A stretch of DNA of 64,000 bases from Alloascoidea africana (taxonomy: Eukaryota > Ascomycota > Alloascoideomycetes > Alloascoideales > Alloascoideaceae), in assembly GCA_030581615.1 (NCBI GenBank), contig JAKTTT010000080.1, positions 17,277 to 81,276 on the forward strand. The letters are read 5' to 3'. The notes beneath the pieces were generated by a model. That model was not told the DNA's origin. It did no database searches and saw nothing but the letters and a program-made list of their open reading frames with translations. Positions 1 to 9,705 of the stretch are shown piece after piece. Position numbers and translations under genes: made by a program. Position 1 is the stretch's first letter, and each line of letters starts with the position of its first letter.

Positions 1-1980
1 AATGCGGACGATAATTCTTTTACTATTTCTGACCAAGAGAGGAAGCAGTTGGCCAAGGAGGCATTGCAAGCACAAACTCCAACTGATCACGACAATAGAT
101 CAAGACTGCAACCTACCGCCCGAGTGGTGGGAATCCAAAGACGAAACTGGAGATTATACGTTGGACAGATTGCGCCACAATCTATTCCCGAATCACTATC
201 TAATGAGTCCTCCAGTTCGGTATTGGCCACGACAATCTCTGCCCAAAGCGTATTTGTTGTTCTCATGGACAAGACTTTACCAAGGGTCAGGATACGAACC
301 AGAAAGGCAGGGGAATTGCTTGGACAGAGGATTGTCGTTGCTGTTGATGCTTGGCCCTCGACTTCGTTGCACCCAGAAGGCCATTTTGTTCGCGCTCTTG
401 GTCCAATAGAATCTGAAGCAGCTGAAACAGAAGCTCTGCTTTTAGAGCACGATGTCGAGTACCGCCCTTTTGCAAAAAGCGTAGTAGAATGCCTACCAAA
501 AGAAGGCGACAATTGGGTTGTTCCAGCTGTAATTGGCGAAAAGGCAGAGGATGAACAACTGAGAAAGCGAAAAGATTTGCGTATGCTGAATGTTTGCTCT
601 ATTGATCCACCAGGGTGCCAGGACATCGACGATGCACTTCACGCCCGCCAGCTGGAAAATGGAAACTATGAGGTTGGTGTCCACATTGCGGATGTCACAC
701 ATTTTGTTAAACCAAATACTCCTCTAGATGCAGAGGCTGCTTCTAGAGGCACATCTGTGTATCTTGTGGACAAGCGAATTGACATGCTTCCAATGCTTCT
801 GGGTACAAACCTTTGTTCGTTGCGGCCCCATGTAGAGAGATATGCTTTTTCGGTCATTTGGGAGTTGGATAGCGATGCAAACATTATTAACGTGGACTAC
901 ATGAAATCCATAATTAAGTCAAGCGAGGCTTTCAGTTATGAAGCTGCACAGCTCCGTATAGAAGACCCCAAACAGAAAGATGAACTAACGGAAGGAATGC
1001 GAATCTTACTCAGACTTTCGAAGAAACTCAAGCAAAAAAGATTAGATGCTGGCGCATTAAATTTGGCCAGTCCGGAAGTTAAAGTCTACATGGATAGCGA
1101 GACCTCCGATCCAAATCAAGTCGAGATTAAAAAACTGCTAGAGACCAACTCTCTTGTTGAAGAGTTCATGCTTTTTGCAAATATTAGTGTCGCTAGAAAA
1201 ATCTATGATGCATTCCCTCAGACTGCAATGCTGAGAAGACATGCTCCCCCTCCATCTTCAAATTTTGAGATTCTGAATGATGAACTTCAGGTGAGAAAGC
1301 AAGTGAGCATCAGCGTGGCAAGCTCGAGAGCATTGGCTGACTCGCTAGATCGGTGCATTGATACCAAAGAGCCTTACTTTAACACACTTTGCAGAATTAT
1401 GGCGACTAGATGTATGATGGCTGCGGAGTACTTCAGTTCCGGCTCTTATGGATATTCTGAATTTAGACATTACGGCCTTGCCGTGGATATTTATACGCAT
1501 TTTACAAGTCCGATTAGGAGATACGCTGATGTGGTTGCTCATCGACAGCTTGCTGCAGCCATAGGTTACGAATCTCTAGATCTGAACCATAGGGATAAGT
1601 TCAAAATGGAGCAAGTTTGTAGGAACATCAATAAGAGACATCGCAATGCACAGTTCGCTGGAAGAGCTAGCATTGAATATTATGTTGGCCAGGTGTTGAA
1701 GAAAAGCGAATCTGATCAAGAAGGATTCATTATCAAGGTTTTTGAGAATGGTATTGTTGTCCTTGTACCCAAATTTGGCGTTGAAGGCATGATCAGACTG
1801 GAAAACATTTGCACAAAACCCGAAACTGTCGTCTTCAACGAGGAGCGGTATTCATTGGATTTTGAGGAACAGAACAACAAGAGGAAAACTATTGGACTGT
1901 TTGACAAGGTGAAAGTCAAAGTAGAGAGTATTTTGGATGAAACTACTGGAAAGAGGAAAGCACAACTTTCATTGTTATGA
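1..1980 (+). CDS. DIS3: Exosome 3'-5' exoribonuclease Dis3/Rrp44, 5' end cut off by the window
   Basis: The frame is open from base 1, so the gene begins outside the window; 659 residues are present. This is the catalytic subunit of the RNA exosome, degrading and processing RNA in nucleus and cytoplasm. The RNB active site is visible at residues 201-211 of the partial protein ([11 protein letters not shown]), where D210 matches the catalytic aspartate of yeast Rrp44. The RNB body continues through the [11 protein letters not shown] stretch near residues 500-510, and a C-terminal S1-type RNA-binding domain covers roughly 560-659. The N-terminal PIN endonuclease domain, expected in a protein of about 1000 residues, would lie upstream and cannot be seen. 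No intron is needed here. The stop lies 22 bases from the stop of convergent GCN20. Confidence 0.95.
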   Translation, partial: NADDNSFTISDQERKQLAKEALQAQTPTDHDNRSRLQPTARVVGIQRRNWRLYVGQIAPQSIPESLSNESSSSVLATTISAQSVFVVLMDKTLPRVRIRTRKAGELLGQRIVVAVDAWPSTSLHPEGHFVRALGPIESEAAETEALLLEHDVEYRPFAKSVVECLPKEGDNWVVPAVIGEKAEDEQLRKRKDLRMLNVCSIDPPGCQDIDDALHARQLENGNYEVGVHIADVTHFVKPNTPLDAEAASRGTSVYLVDKRIDMLPMLLGTNLCSLRPHVERYAFSVIWELDSDANIINVDYMKSIIKSSEAFSYEAAQLRIEDPKQKDELTEGMRILLRLSKKLKQKRLDAGALNLASPEVKVYMDSETSDPNQVEIKKLLETNSLVEEFMLFANISVARKIYDAFPQTAMLRRHAPPPSSNFEILNDELQVRKQVSISVASSRALADSLDRCIDTKEPYFNTLCRIMATRCMMAAEYFSSGSYGYSEFRHYGLAVDIYTHFTSPIRRYADVVAHRQLAAAIGYESLDLNHRDKFKMEQVCRNINKRHRNAQFAGRASIEYYVGQVLKKSESDQEGFIIKVFENGIVVLVPKFGVEGMIRLENICTKPETVVFNEERYSLDFEEQNNKRKTIGLFDKVKVKVESILDETTGKRKAQLSLL

Positions 1981-2002
1981 ACGTGTGAATAAACCTATAT
2001 AT

Positions 2003-4267
2003 CTAATGCTGCTTGACAACACCGGCATCATTCGCCGAATCCATGATATACTTTTTGTAATCGTAAATAGAACCTGGGAACTTTCTCACTGTGCCGTCCT
2101 CACAGACCCAGATCTGGTTACAAACTCTATCAATCATTGCAACATCATGAGAAACCATAAGAACACCACCTTTGAACTCCCTCAAGGATTCTGCAAGAGC
2201 ATCCAAACCCTGAGTATCCAAATGATTGGAAGGTTCATCCAGCACTAAAACGTGTGGGTTAGAGAGGCCAAGAGAAGCAAAAGCTACTCGAGATTTTTGA
2301 CCTCCGGATAGAAGCTGCATCTTTTGTAAGCCCAGTGTTCCCGTTATTCCAAATGAACCTAAATGCCTCCTATACTCCTCTTCATTCTTGCCAGGGAACG
2401 TTTTGGCCATCCAAGTAACTGCATTCAAGTTTAGATCCATCTGATCAACATGATGCTGTGCAAAGTAACCAATTCGAAGCCTTGGATTTCGTGAAATTAT
2501 CCCTGATAACGGGTTTAGCTGTTCCAGAAGCAGCCGTAGTAGAGTGGTTTTACCAGCACCATTTGCACCTACTAGTGCAATACGAGAATCCATCTGGATG
2601 TCGAGATCGCAGTTTCGAAGGAGAACTTTATCTGGGGTATATCCAAAGGTGACATCCTGAAGCTGAATAATAGGAGCCGAAATTTTTTCTGTATCTGGAA
2701 ATCTAAATGTGATCTTCTTCTCTTCCTCTGGCGGCTCTAATTTTGGAAGTTTTTCAAGTTTCTTGATACGTGATTGAGCCTCCGAAGATTTCGCTGCGTT
2801 GTACCTAAACTTGTCAATAAAAGTCTGCAAATGCTTGCGATAAGCCATTTGATTTTCGTACTCGCGGACGTAGTTCTTGTATCTCTCCTCCTTTGTCGCA
2901 TTAAAGCTGTCAAAGTTCGAACCGCGGTAGTAATCCAACCGTTCAGAATGTTGATGGATGATATCTGTTGCGACTTCATTCAAGAATGCCCGATCGTGGG
3001 ATACTACCAGAACTGTACTTGGATAGCTTTCTAAATACTTTGCAAGATATGTTACTGAAGGAACGTCCAACATGTTTGACGGTTCATCAAGCAATAACAA
3101 ATCAGGCTTGCAAAACAGAGCCCTTGCAAGAGCCAAACGCATTCGCCAACCACCAGAAAAAGAATTTGTAGGCATATTCTGAGCGCTTTGGGAAAAGCCC
3201 AATCCAGATAATATAGCGGCTGCTCGACCTTCTGCTTTATCACTTTCCATATCCGCAAGTTTCGAGTCTACTTCAATCAGATTTGCTTCCAAATCATCGC
3301 GCTCTGAGTCTATCTTTCGGATTTCATGGGAATCTTCCTCAAACTCGCTCCGTAGCCTCTCCAGTTCACTGATCCTTTCGTTTATCTTGCTCTCCTCCAT
3401 CAAAAGCTGTTTCCGCCACACATCAGCATCTAGCACAGACTGCAATGCTGGTGTATCATCTCCGGTGATTTCTTGCTCCACATGCAAAATCGTAATATGC
3501 TTTGGAATATTCAATTCTCTTCTTGATAAAGCCCTCAACAAGGTGGACTTACCAATACCATTTTGTCCCACAAGGCCGTACCTATGACCATAACTAAGAG
3601 TGAGACTAGTATCTGATAATATTCGCTTTCCTGCTCCAACATGCAAATCAAAATTGTCAATTTTAATGTCCTTGCTTTTACCATATCCCCCAGCATCCAA
3701 CGGATTGATCTTGAGATAGAAAGAATCGTAGTCCTCTGCTGATTGTTCTTTGAGCAGCTTCGACTCCTCGTAATCGATTGCTTGGCGAACTTGTTTGGCC
3801 TCTCGCTTTTCTAGTTTTGCTCTAATCTTGCGTTCAGCTTTCTCAAGTTTCTTTTTGTCGACTCTTGTTTCAATCTTACGACCAGTGTGCTCTATATCAG
3901 TTGTTGCACCAATGAGGGCCATGGAAGAGGACTGGCGCTGAGCCTGACTTGCAATCAAATTTCTATCAATCACTCGTTTGCTGGTATCGCCCACAAGAGC
4001 AAGCTTAGTAGCGTTCTCATCAAGCATTTTATTCAATTGCTCAGAAAGACCCCTACACATCTTTGCAACTGTTTTCACATTGCCACCAGCACTGATGAGC
4101 AGCTTCTCGAGAAAGTCAATCTCATTCGAAATGTTCAGGTTTGCACTGGCCACACTGTCATGAGTTTGTGAAGCTACATGCTGGGCATATCCTGCAGCAT
4201 AATCTGAAACTACCGGATCAATAGTTGGTACTGATTGTCTAACTTGAACAGGAATTGGAGGCGCCAT
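2003..4267 (-). CDS. GCN20: ABC-F ATPase Gcn20, activator of the Gcn2 kinase
   Basis: 754 residues from the ATG at 4267, close to the 752 of yeast Gcn20. The frame stays open 23 codons further, but those residues look non-coding and a CACGTG site lies among them, so the downstream ATG is preferred. The protein is a soluble ABC-F ATPase without membrane segments. It has an N-terminal region that in yeast binds Gcn1, a charged coiled-coil stretch, then two nucleotide-binding domains. The first Walker A (GQNGIGKST) is near residue 234 and the second (GANGAGKTT) near 565; signatures FSGGW and LSGGQ and Walker B LLLDEPSN and LVLDEPSN are present. In yeast it acts with Gcn1 on ribosomes to activate Gcn2 on amino-acid starvation. 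It is convergent with DIS3 and divergent from MRE11. Confidence 0.95.
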   Translation of the reverse strand: MAPPIPVQVRQSVPTIDPVVSDYAAGYAQHVASQTHDSVASANLNISNEIDFLEKLLISAGGNVKTVAKMCRGLSEQLNKMLDENATKLALVGDTSKRVIDRNLIASQAQRQSSSMALIGATTDIEHTGRKIETRVDKKKLEKAERKIRAKLEKREAKQVRQAIDYEESKLLKEQSAEDYDSFYLKINPLDAGGYGKSKDIKIDNFDLHVGAGKRILSDTSLTLSYGHRYGLVGQNGIGKSTLLRALSRRELNIPKHITILHVEQEITGDDTPALQSVLDADVWRKQLLMEESKINERISELERLRSEFEEDSHEIRKIDSERDDLEANLIEVDSKLADMESDKAEGRAAAILSGLGFSQSAQNMPTNSFSGGWRMRLALARALFCKPDLLLLDEPSNMLDVPSVTYLAKYLESYPSTVLVVSHDRAFLNEVATDIIHQHSERLDYYRGSNFDSFNATKEERYKNYVREYENQMAYRKHLQTFIDKFRYNAAKSSEAQSRIKKLEKLPKLEPPEEEKKITFRFPDTEKISAPIIQLQDVTFGYTPDKVLLRNCDLDIQMDSRIALVGANGAGKTTLLRLLLEQLNPLSGIISRNPRLRIGYFAQHHVDQMDLNLNAVTWMAKTFPGKNEEEYRRHLGSFGITGTLGLQKMQLLSGGQKSRVAFASLGLSNPHVLVLDEPSNHLDTQGLDALAESLREFKGGVLMVSHDVAMIDRVCNQIWVCEDGTVRKFPGSIYDYKKYIMDSANDAGVVKQH

Positions 4268-4333
4268 TGATGCTATAATGTGCTGGCTCAAGCGAAAAAA
4301 ACAGGTCAATATAAAGGGAGTGAATTTACTCGT

Positions 4334-4339
4334 CACGTG
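4334..4339. promoter_or_regulatory. CACGTG box in the GCN20-MRE11 divergent promoter
   Basis: A palindromic CACGTG within GTCACGTGCC, 67 bp upstream of the GCN20 ATG and 265 bp from the MRE11 ATG. This is the core bound by Cbf1-type bHLH factors. The region between the two start codons (4268-4603, 336 bp) is otherwise AT-rich and shows nothing else I can name. Confidence 0.4.
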
Positions 4340-4603
4340 CCGATATTCTAAATGTTTGTCAAAATTGTGATTTTCTATAAAAAATATCGATAGATTAAAA
4401 ACTAAGCAGATTTATCATCAAATATCATCAGCTTTTCCATTGAGAATAAAACCCGATTGATGATTTTCAAAAGCTCAAAGATTAATTGCTTGTAGGAAAG
4501 GTTGCGAATCGTGGAACTATCCAGATCTTGTACACTTTTTTAGTATGCATGGGTGTAGAAGTGATAAAACCAGAGAACAGAAAAGTCTGTTTCTACTGCA
4601 GCC

Positions 4604-7157
4604 ATGGGGCACACAAATGCCATTGAAAAGGGTATGTTTTCCTGTCTCTTTTTTCTTCTCATTTCGCTGAGTTGGCTAATACAAATGTGTAGGCCCAAAT
4701 ACAATACGTATTTTGGTGACCACAGACAATCATGTTGGGTTCTGTGAACAGGATCCAATTCGAGGAAACGACTCATGGATAACATTCGAAGAAGCTATAA
4801 AGCTGGGAAAGGAGCATGATGTATGTTAGGTTCACAAATTTAGGCACTAGAAATTGGTTGACACGTTCGAGTTAACCACTGTACTAGGTAGACATGATTC
4901 TTCAAGCAGGAGATCTCTTCCACATAAACAAGCCAAGCAAGAAATCAATGTTCCAGGTTATAAGAACGCTGAGAAATAACTGTCTTGGAGACAAACCATG
5001 CGAATTGGAGCTGTTAAGTGACTCGAGTCTGGCGTTGGATGACATAGTGGATCATGTAAACTATGAAGATCCGGATATAAATGTGGGAATTCCTGTTTTC
5101 TCAATAAGCGGGAACCATGACGATGCCAGTGGTGAAGGGCTGCTCGCACCAATGGACGTCCTATCTGCAACAGGCTTGATCAATCATTTCGGAAGGGTCA
5201 GCCAGAACGATAATATTACAGTTACGCCTTTACTGTTTCAAAAGGGGTATACAAAACTATCTCTGTATGGATTGGCAAGTGTTCGAGATGAACGCCTCTT
5301 CCGCACTTTTCGCGAAGGAAATGTCAAATTCCTAAGGCCTAACATTAAACAAGAAGAATGGTTCAATCTTATAGCCGTCCACCAGAATCGAAATCCACAT
5401 TCTGAAACTGACTACCTTCCAGAAAACTTTCTTCCGGACTTTCTCGATCTAGTAATCTGGGGCCATGAGCATGAATGTCTAATTGATCCACAGCCGAACT
5501 CCACTACCGGGTTCGATGTCATCCAACCTGGAAGCTCCGTTGCGACTTCACTCTGTGAAGCTGAAGCGGTTGAAAAATTCGTGTGTATTGTATCAATCAA
5601 TAAGACCGATTTTTCTATGGAAAAGTTACCCTTAAAGAGTGTTAGACCGTTTATTATGAATGACATATGCTTAACAAGAGATGCTGGCATTCCATCAGGA
5701 GGTAAAGATACCAAAGCACAGGTTACTGCTTTTCTGATGGAAAGAGTTGAACAACTGGTTGAGGAAGCAAGAAGTAAATGGATACAAAGCCAGGGAGATA
5801 ATTATAACCCAGAAGTTTCAAAACCACCTTTACCACTAATTCGTCTGAGGGTCGAATATACAGGGTATGAAGTTGAAAATCCACGGAGGTTTTCAAACAG
5901 ATTCGTAGGTAGTGTTGCAAATGTAAACGATGTCGTTCAATTTTACAAGCGGCGGGCGGCAGGTTCACGAAAAGCAACAGGGAATAAGAATCTTGACCTT
6001 GAGGATTTGAATCTTGACGATGGCGGTCCTCAGAAGGCACACATTGAAGATCTTCTTGATGGTTTTCTGAAGGAAGAAGAACTGAATTTACTACCTGAAA
6101 ATGGTTTCAACAATGCGGTAAAACAATTTGTGGATAAGGAGGACAAGCAGGCTTTGAAAGAGTATGTGTACACGTCTGCTTCCATTGTGTTTTAGTACTA
6201 ACGCTTCAATTCTGGTAGATTCGTTGACGAGTCGTTAAGCGCGCAGGTAGAAGAGTTGGTAAATGCAGGAGTTGCGGAAGATGATGTTCAAGAATTAATA
6301 AAGCAAAACAAGACACATCTTTCTCAAATAATCGATAAGAGCGAATCAAAGAAATTGCCAAAAACTATCAGAACAAAAGCAGCGCCACGTGCGAATAACA
6401 GAACAAGAGAAACTCGAACGGTAGTTCCGCGAAGGGGAGCCAGAAGGAAAGCACAAAGTGAAGAAGTTGTCAATTCAGATGGAGAAGGTTTGGAAGACCT
6501 GGGGTCTGAGGAAGAGCAAGAAAATGCTTTGACAAACTCAAAGAACGCGCCTTTGAGAAGGGTAGGCGCACGAGATACCGGACGGACAAGGGGATCTGCT
6601 CGCAATAACAGAACATCTGGAGTTCAAAAAAGCGGAAGAAGAAGGGCAAATGCTGTTCAGTATAGCGAAGACGAATTTGAGGCTTTGGAGGAGGATGAAG
6701 AGGATGGAATGGATGATTTCCTTGATGATCAAGAGATGGAGGATTTCATCGATGAAGAACCGCAACGCCAACCAGTTAAGAAGGTGTATGCAACTTTACT
6801 TTTGGCACCATGATTTTGAAAGCTTGGATATTTCTAACTAATGCAGAACTAGAACTTCAAGAGCCGCCGCAACCTCTTCAAGAGCAAAGTCTTCAAAGCC
6901 AACACGAAAAACACAGCAAGCCACTTTTGATACAGTACTTTCTACGACAAGAAACACAAGGGGGAGTAGACAAAGAGCCCCAAAACCAACTCCACGCGAA
7001 ACCAAAACGTCTATCACCCAGCAAAGGGTAAGGAGGCTTCCTCCTCCCAAGGATTCGGTAGGTAGAGTCGAATGTAAAACATGTTGATGTGTGGTTACTA
7101 ACTTATCATTACTTTTAGATTCAGATAGACTCATCTGATGGGTTTGAATCACTATAG
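4604..7157 (+). CDS. MRE11: Double-strand-break repair nuclease Mre11, six exons
   Basis: Exons 4604-4631, 4693-4820, 4888-6161, 6219-6785, 6847-7057 and 7119-7157 give 748 residues in continuous phase. Donors are GTATGT, GTATGT, GTATGT, GTATGC and GTAGGT; branch sites include a perfect TACTAAC at 6196 and a TTACTAAC before the last acceptor. The phosphoesterase motifs are all present: TTDNHVG in exon 2, and GDLFH, GNHDD, VHQN and GHEHE in exon 3. These coordinate the two manganese ions of the nuclease. The capping domain and Rad50-binding region follow, then a basic/acidic tail with R-G and R-T-S runs of the kind that binds DNA in yeast Mre11. It should form the MRX complex with Rad50 and Xrs2/Nbs1 for end resection and telomere upkeep. 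Without splicing the gene would start at the MILQAGD methionine and lose its first metal-binding motif. Confidence 0.93.
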
Positions 7158-7522
7158 TAAAAAGCATCAAAGTAGCATGAAAGAAAACATGGAGATACTC
7201 TGCATCGAGCATTTTCATACTAGTACTCAGTTACGATATGGAACCAACTGTTTCAAGATTCACAATACCCAATAGTTTGAAAAAGAATCATAGTGTATAT
7301 TAGATACAAAAGAAGCAACCGAATGAAAAAACCAGTAGATGGATGTATTCCCATAAACGTGTTTTTATAATCGGATGGGGAGTAATGTGACAAGATTTCT
7401 TTCTAGGTACTGATCTGAACCTTCATGTTTTCATTATCAAAATGTTGATTCTATGCTATGCTCTGGTGTGTAAAACATTATTTGGCCAAATTTATCTCTT
7501 ATACACATTCACAAATTCCCCT
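7158..7522. other. Intergenic 3' region between convergent MRE11 and NDUFB4-like genes
   Basis: 365 AT-rich bases between two convergent stop codons. It should hold both 3' untranslated regions and polyadenylation sites. I see no open frame, repeat or RNA gene. Confidence 0.6.
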
Positions 7523-8080
7523 TTAATCAGCGTACTCGTCCTTATAGAGAACCTTCGTTCGCCGACTAGCCGCAAATTCGACCTTTCCCTAATGGGTGGA
7601 AAAAGAACATTAGATCTGGAGCAAACATATCGAAACCAAAGGGGAAAAAATGCATACATCTAGTTTATAGGCGTAGTAGCCGAGCACTGCAGGCACAATT
7701 CCCAGAGAAATGATTACTGTTCGAGCAGCTTTTGGTGTGAGTCTAAAGAAAGAGGCATAGTTTTCCCGCAGAGCTAATGATTTGGAGGTTGATTAGTGTA
7801 TGGTTCACCACATATCGAATATTTCCGAAGAGAGTTGCATCAATCAGTATTGCCAGCTGTTGAATGATTCTTTATGATTATGATGCTAATAACTCGAGCA
7901 GTGCCAGCACTCCAGCATTGAAGCTTACCATAGAACTTCTGAAACCCCTTGTCAACTCTCAATGCTATGATACAAAAATTAGTATTTCATGTCCCATTAA
8001 TCTAAAGGTAGTCTCTGATCAAATCGGATAATTCATGGGAAAGAGAACTTACGATGGTCTCCATGATGATCTCCAGCCAT
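7523..8080 (-). CDS. Mitochondrial complex I accessory subunit, NDUFB4/B15 type, four exons
   Basis: A small spliced gene read on the minus strand. Exons are 8080-8053, 7964-7929, 7773-7658 and 7588-7523, giving 81 residues in continuous phase. Donors are GTAAGT, GTAAGC and GTATGC; all acceptors end in TAG. The protein starts MAGDHHGDH, has a conserved F-Y-A-L-R-E-N stretch at about 20-26 and an F-R-L-T-P-K-A-A-R motif before a single membrane segment (about residues 39-55). That is the layout of fungal and animal B15 subunits, which lack a cleavable presequence and sit in the membrane arm of NADH:ubiquinone oxidoreductase. Identification rests on family recall, not a search. Its presence implies a complex I-containing yeast. 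It diverges from SNRNP40, with 218 bp between the two ATGs. Confidence 0.82.
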
Positions 8081-8232
8081 TTTGTTTTCGATTCACAGAA
8101 TAATGTTGAAGGTACTAAAGGTCGTTGTGGAGGGAGGATGTTTCGATTACTTTCATCTAATGACAAGAACTCTGATTCGCCAACTCAAGTCATGTGATGA
8201 TACATGTTACCCAGCTTTATAAAAGTTAACTC

Positions 8233-8239
8233 CGGGTAA
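8233..8239 (-). promoter_or_regulatory. Reb1-type TTACCCG site in the NDUFB4-SNRNP40 divergent promoter
   Basis: CGGGTAA on the plus strand, within CCGGGTAAC. It lies 60 bp upstream of the SNRNP40 ATG and 153 bp upstream of the NDUFB4-like ATG. TTACCCG is the core recognised by the yeast general regulatory factor Reb1, which clears nucleosomes from promoters. Confidence 0.45.
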
Positions 8240-8298
8240 CAAATCGTTGCGATAATACTCTGAACAGTTGCCCAATATCAGAATGAAAAGGCATCCCA

Positions 8299-9421
8299 AT
8301 GTCTGCACTTGTCAAGCGCAGAAGAGTCGAGGAGCCTCCTCCTTCTTCATCATCGCTTTCCCTCATAAATTCGGTAAGTTTATGAATTCCCAAATTGCTA
8401 TAGTAGGATGAGCTGGAAAAGGAGCATGCGCTCACAGTAAAAGTAGATTCCCAGAACTTCATCACTTGCACACCCAATTATCCAATTGACAGGACACATG
8501 GATGATGTCCTTGCTATTGAATTTGACAGTACCGGTGATCACATTGCTTCTGGAAGCAAAGACACCCAAATTTTTCTTTGGAATACTCCAACCACGAGTC
8601 AGTTTGAAAGCGAGCCTATAAACTATGGAGTTTTGACAGGACACAAAAACTCGATAAGCAGTATCAAATGGTCTACAGACTCTGTTAATTTGATTAGTGG
8701 ATCAGCGGACATGACGGTTGCACTGTGGGATGTGGAAACTGGTACTCGCATAAGAAAACATGAAGAACATGAAGGAATTGTTAATGTTGTTGACACTATG
8801 AGACGCGGAGGTGATCTCTATTGTTCGGGGTCGGATGACGGCAGTATTGGCATTTGGGATCCGAGACAAAAGGCATCGGTTGATTGCATTGAAACAGACT
8901 ACCCTATTCTCTCACTGAGCTTTACTAGTACAGGATCTTACCTATTTTCCAGTGGAATTGATAGCGACATTTTCGCCTGGGATTTAAAGAACCTAGAGCA
9001 GCCATTATACAAGATCAAAGCTCATACTGATAATGTGACAAGCCTTCGTGTTTGCCCCAATGACGATACCTTATTACTCTCGAACTCATTCGATAAAACG
9101 GTTAAGGTGCACACCGTCAAGCCTTTTCTAGCTGCTGATGAGAACCGAACGACAAGCTCGTATCATGGATCAGTAAATGGAGGAATTGAGCAGAAACTGG
9201 TCCGCAGCAAATGGAGCAGCGGCTCGGGTTCACAGCTAAAGATAATTAGCGGGTCTAATGACAGTACAACTGTTGTATGGGACTTTTTTACACAGAAACT
9301 GCTATACAAACTGCCTGGCCATTCTGGCGTAGTTAATGATGTTGATTGGCACCCTACAGAAAACATCATTGTTAGTGCTGGGGCTGACAGGGCAATACTG
9401 GTCAGTGAAGTAGAAGTATGA
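8299..9421 (+). CDS. SNRNP40: U5 snRNP 40-kDa WD40 protein (SNRNP40/Spf38 family), two exons
   Basis: Exon 1 is 8299-8373 (25 codons, with a basic K-R-R-R run) and exon 2 is 8447-9421; the 73-nt intron begins GTAAGT and ends GTAG. The product has 349 residues. It is built of WD40 repeats from about residue 38 to the end, with regular G-H and W-D pairs (LTGHMDDV, LTGHKNS, ALWDVETG, GIWDPRQ, LPGHSGVVNDVDWHP), enough for a seven-bladed propeller. The spacing and the closing PGHSGVVND block match the Prp8-associated U5-40K protein of spliceosomes, which Saccharomyces lacks. The intron is accepted because it restores the conserved Ser-Ser-Leu-x-x-Pro-Ile stretch before the first blade. It is convergent with PRP5, another splicing factor. 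Confidence 0.85.
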
Positions 9422-9705
9422 TAAATTCACAGCTTTTATGTTATTTCATCACTACTTCAAGCTTGCTTTTAGTGCTTGTCATTTTATAGAGATCATTGAT
9501 GAGAATTCATATGTATTCTTTGTATAATACTTTTTTGTATACACTAGAGGTTTTAACATCTCTTTGTGGGTCTTCTCTGCCTGTCGTAAAAATCATTGGT
9601 TAAAAACTGTACAATCAAGAGGTTATTGCATTTCCCCTTCGTCACAAGAATGAGCAAAACTGTAGCTAACGACAGTATAAAACTAAACTTGAAACTATGC
9701 ACACT

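Noticed and set aside
4268-4336. N-terminal extension of Gcn20 by 23 residues
   Set aside because: Length and start of the family fit the ATG at 4267, and a CACGTG box lies within the extension.
8374-8446. Extra exon in SNRNP40 within TAGGATGAGCTGG...CTCACAG
   Set aside because: Neither border fits the phase of exon 1 or exon 2. The single 73-nt intron gives the conserved start of the first blade.
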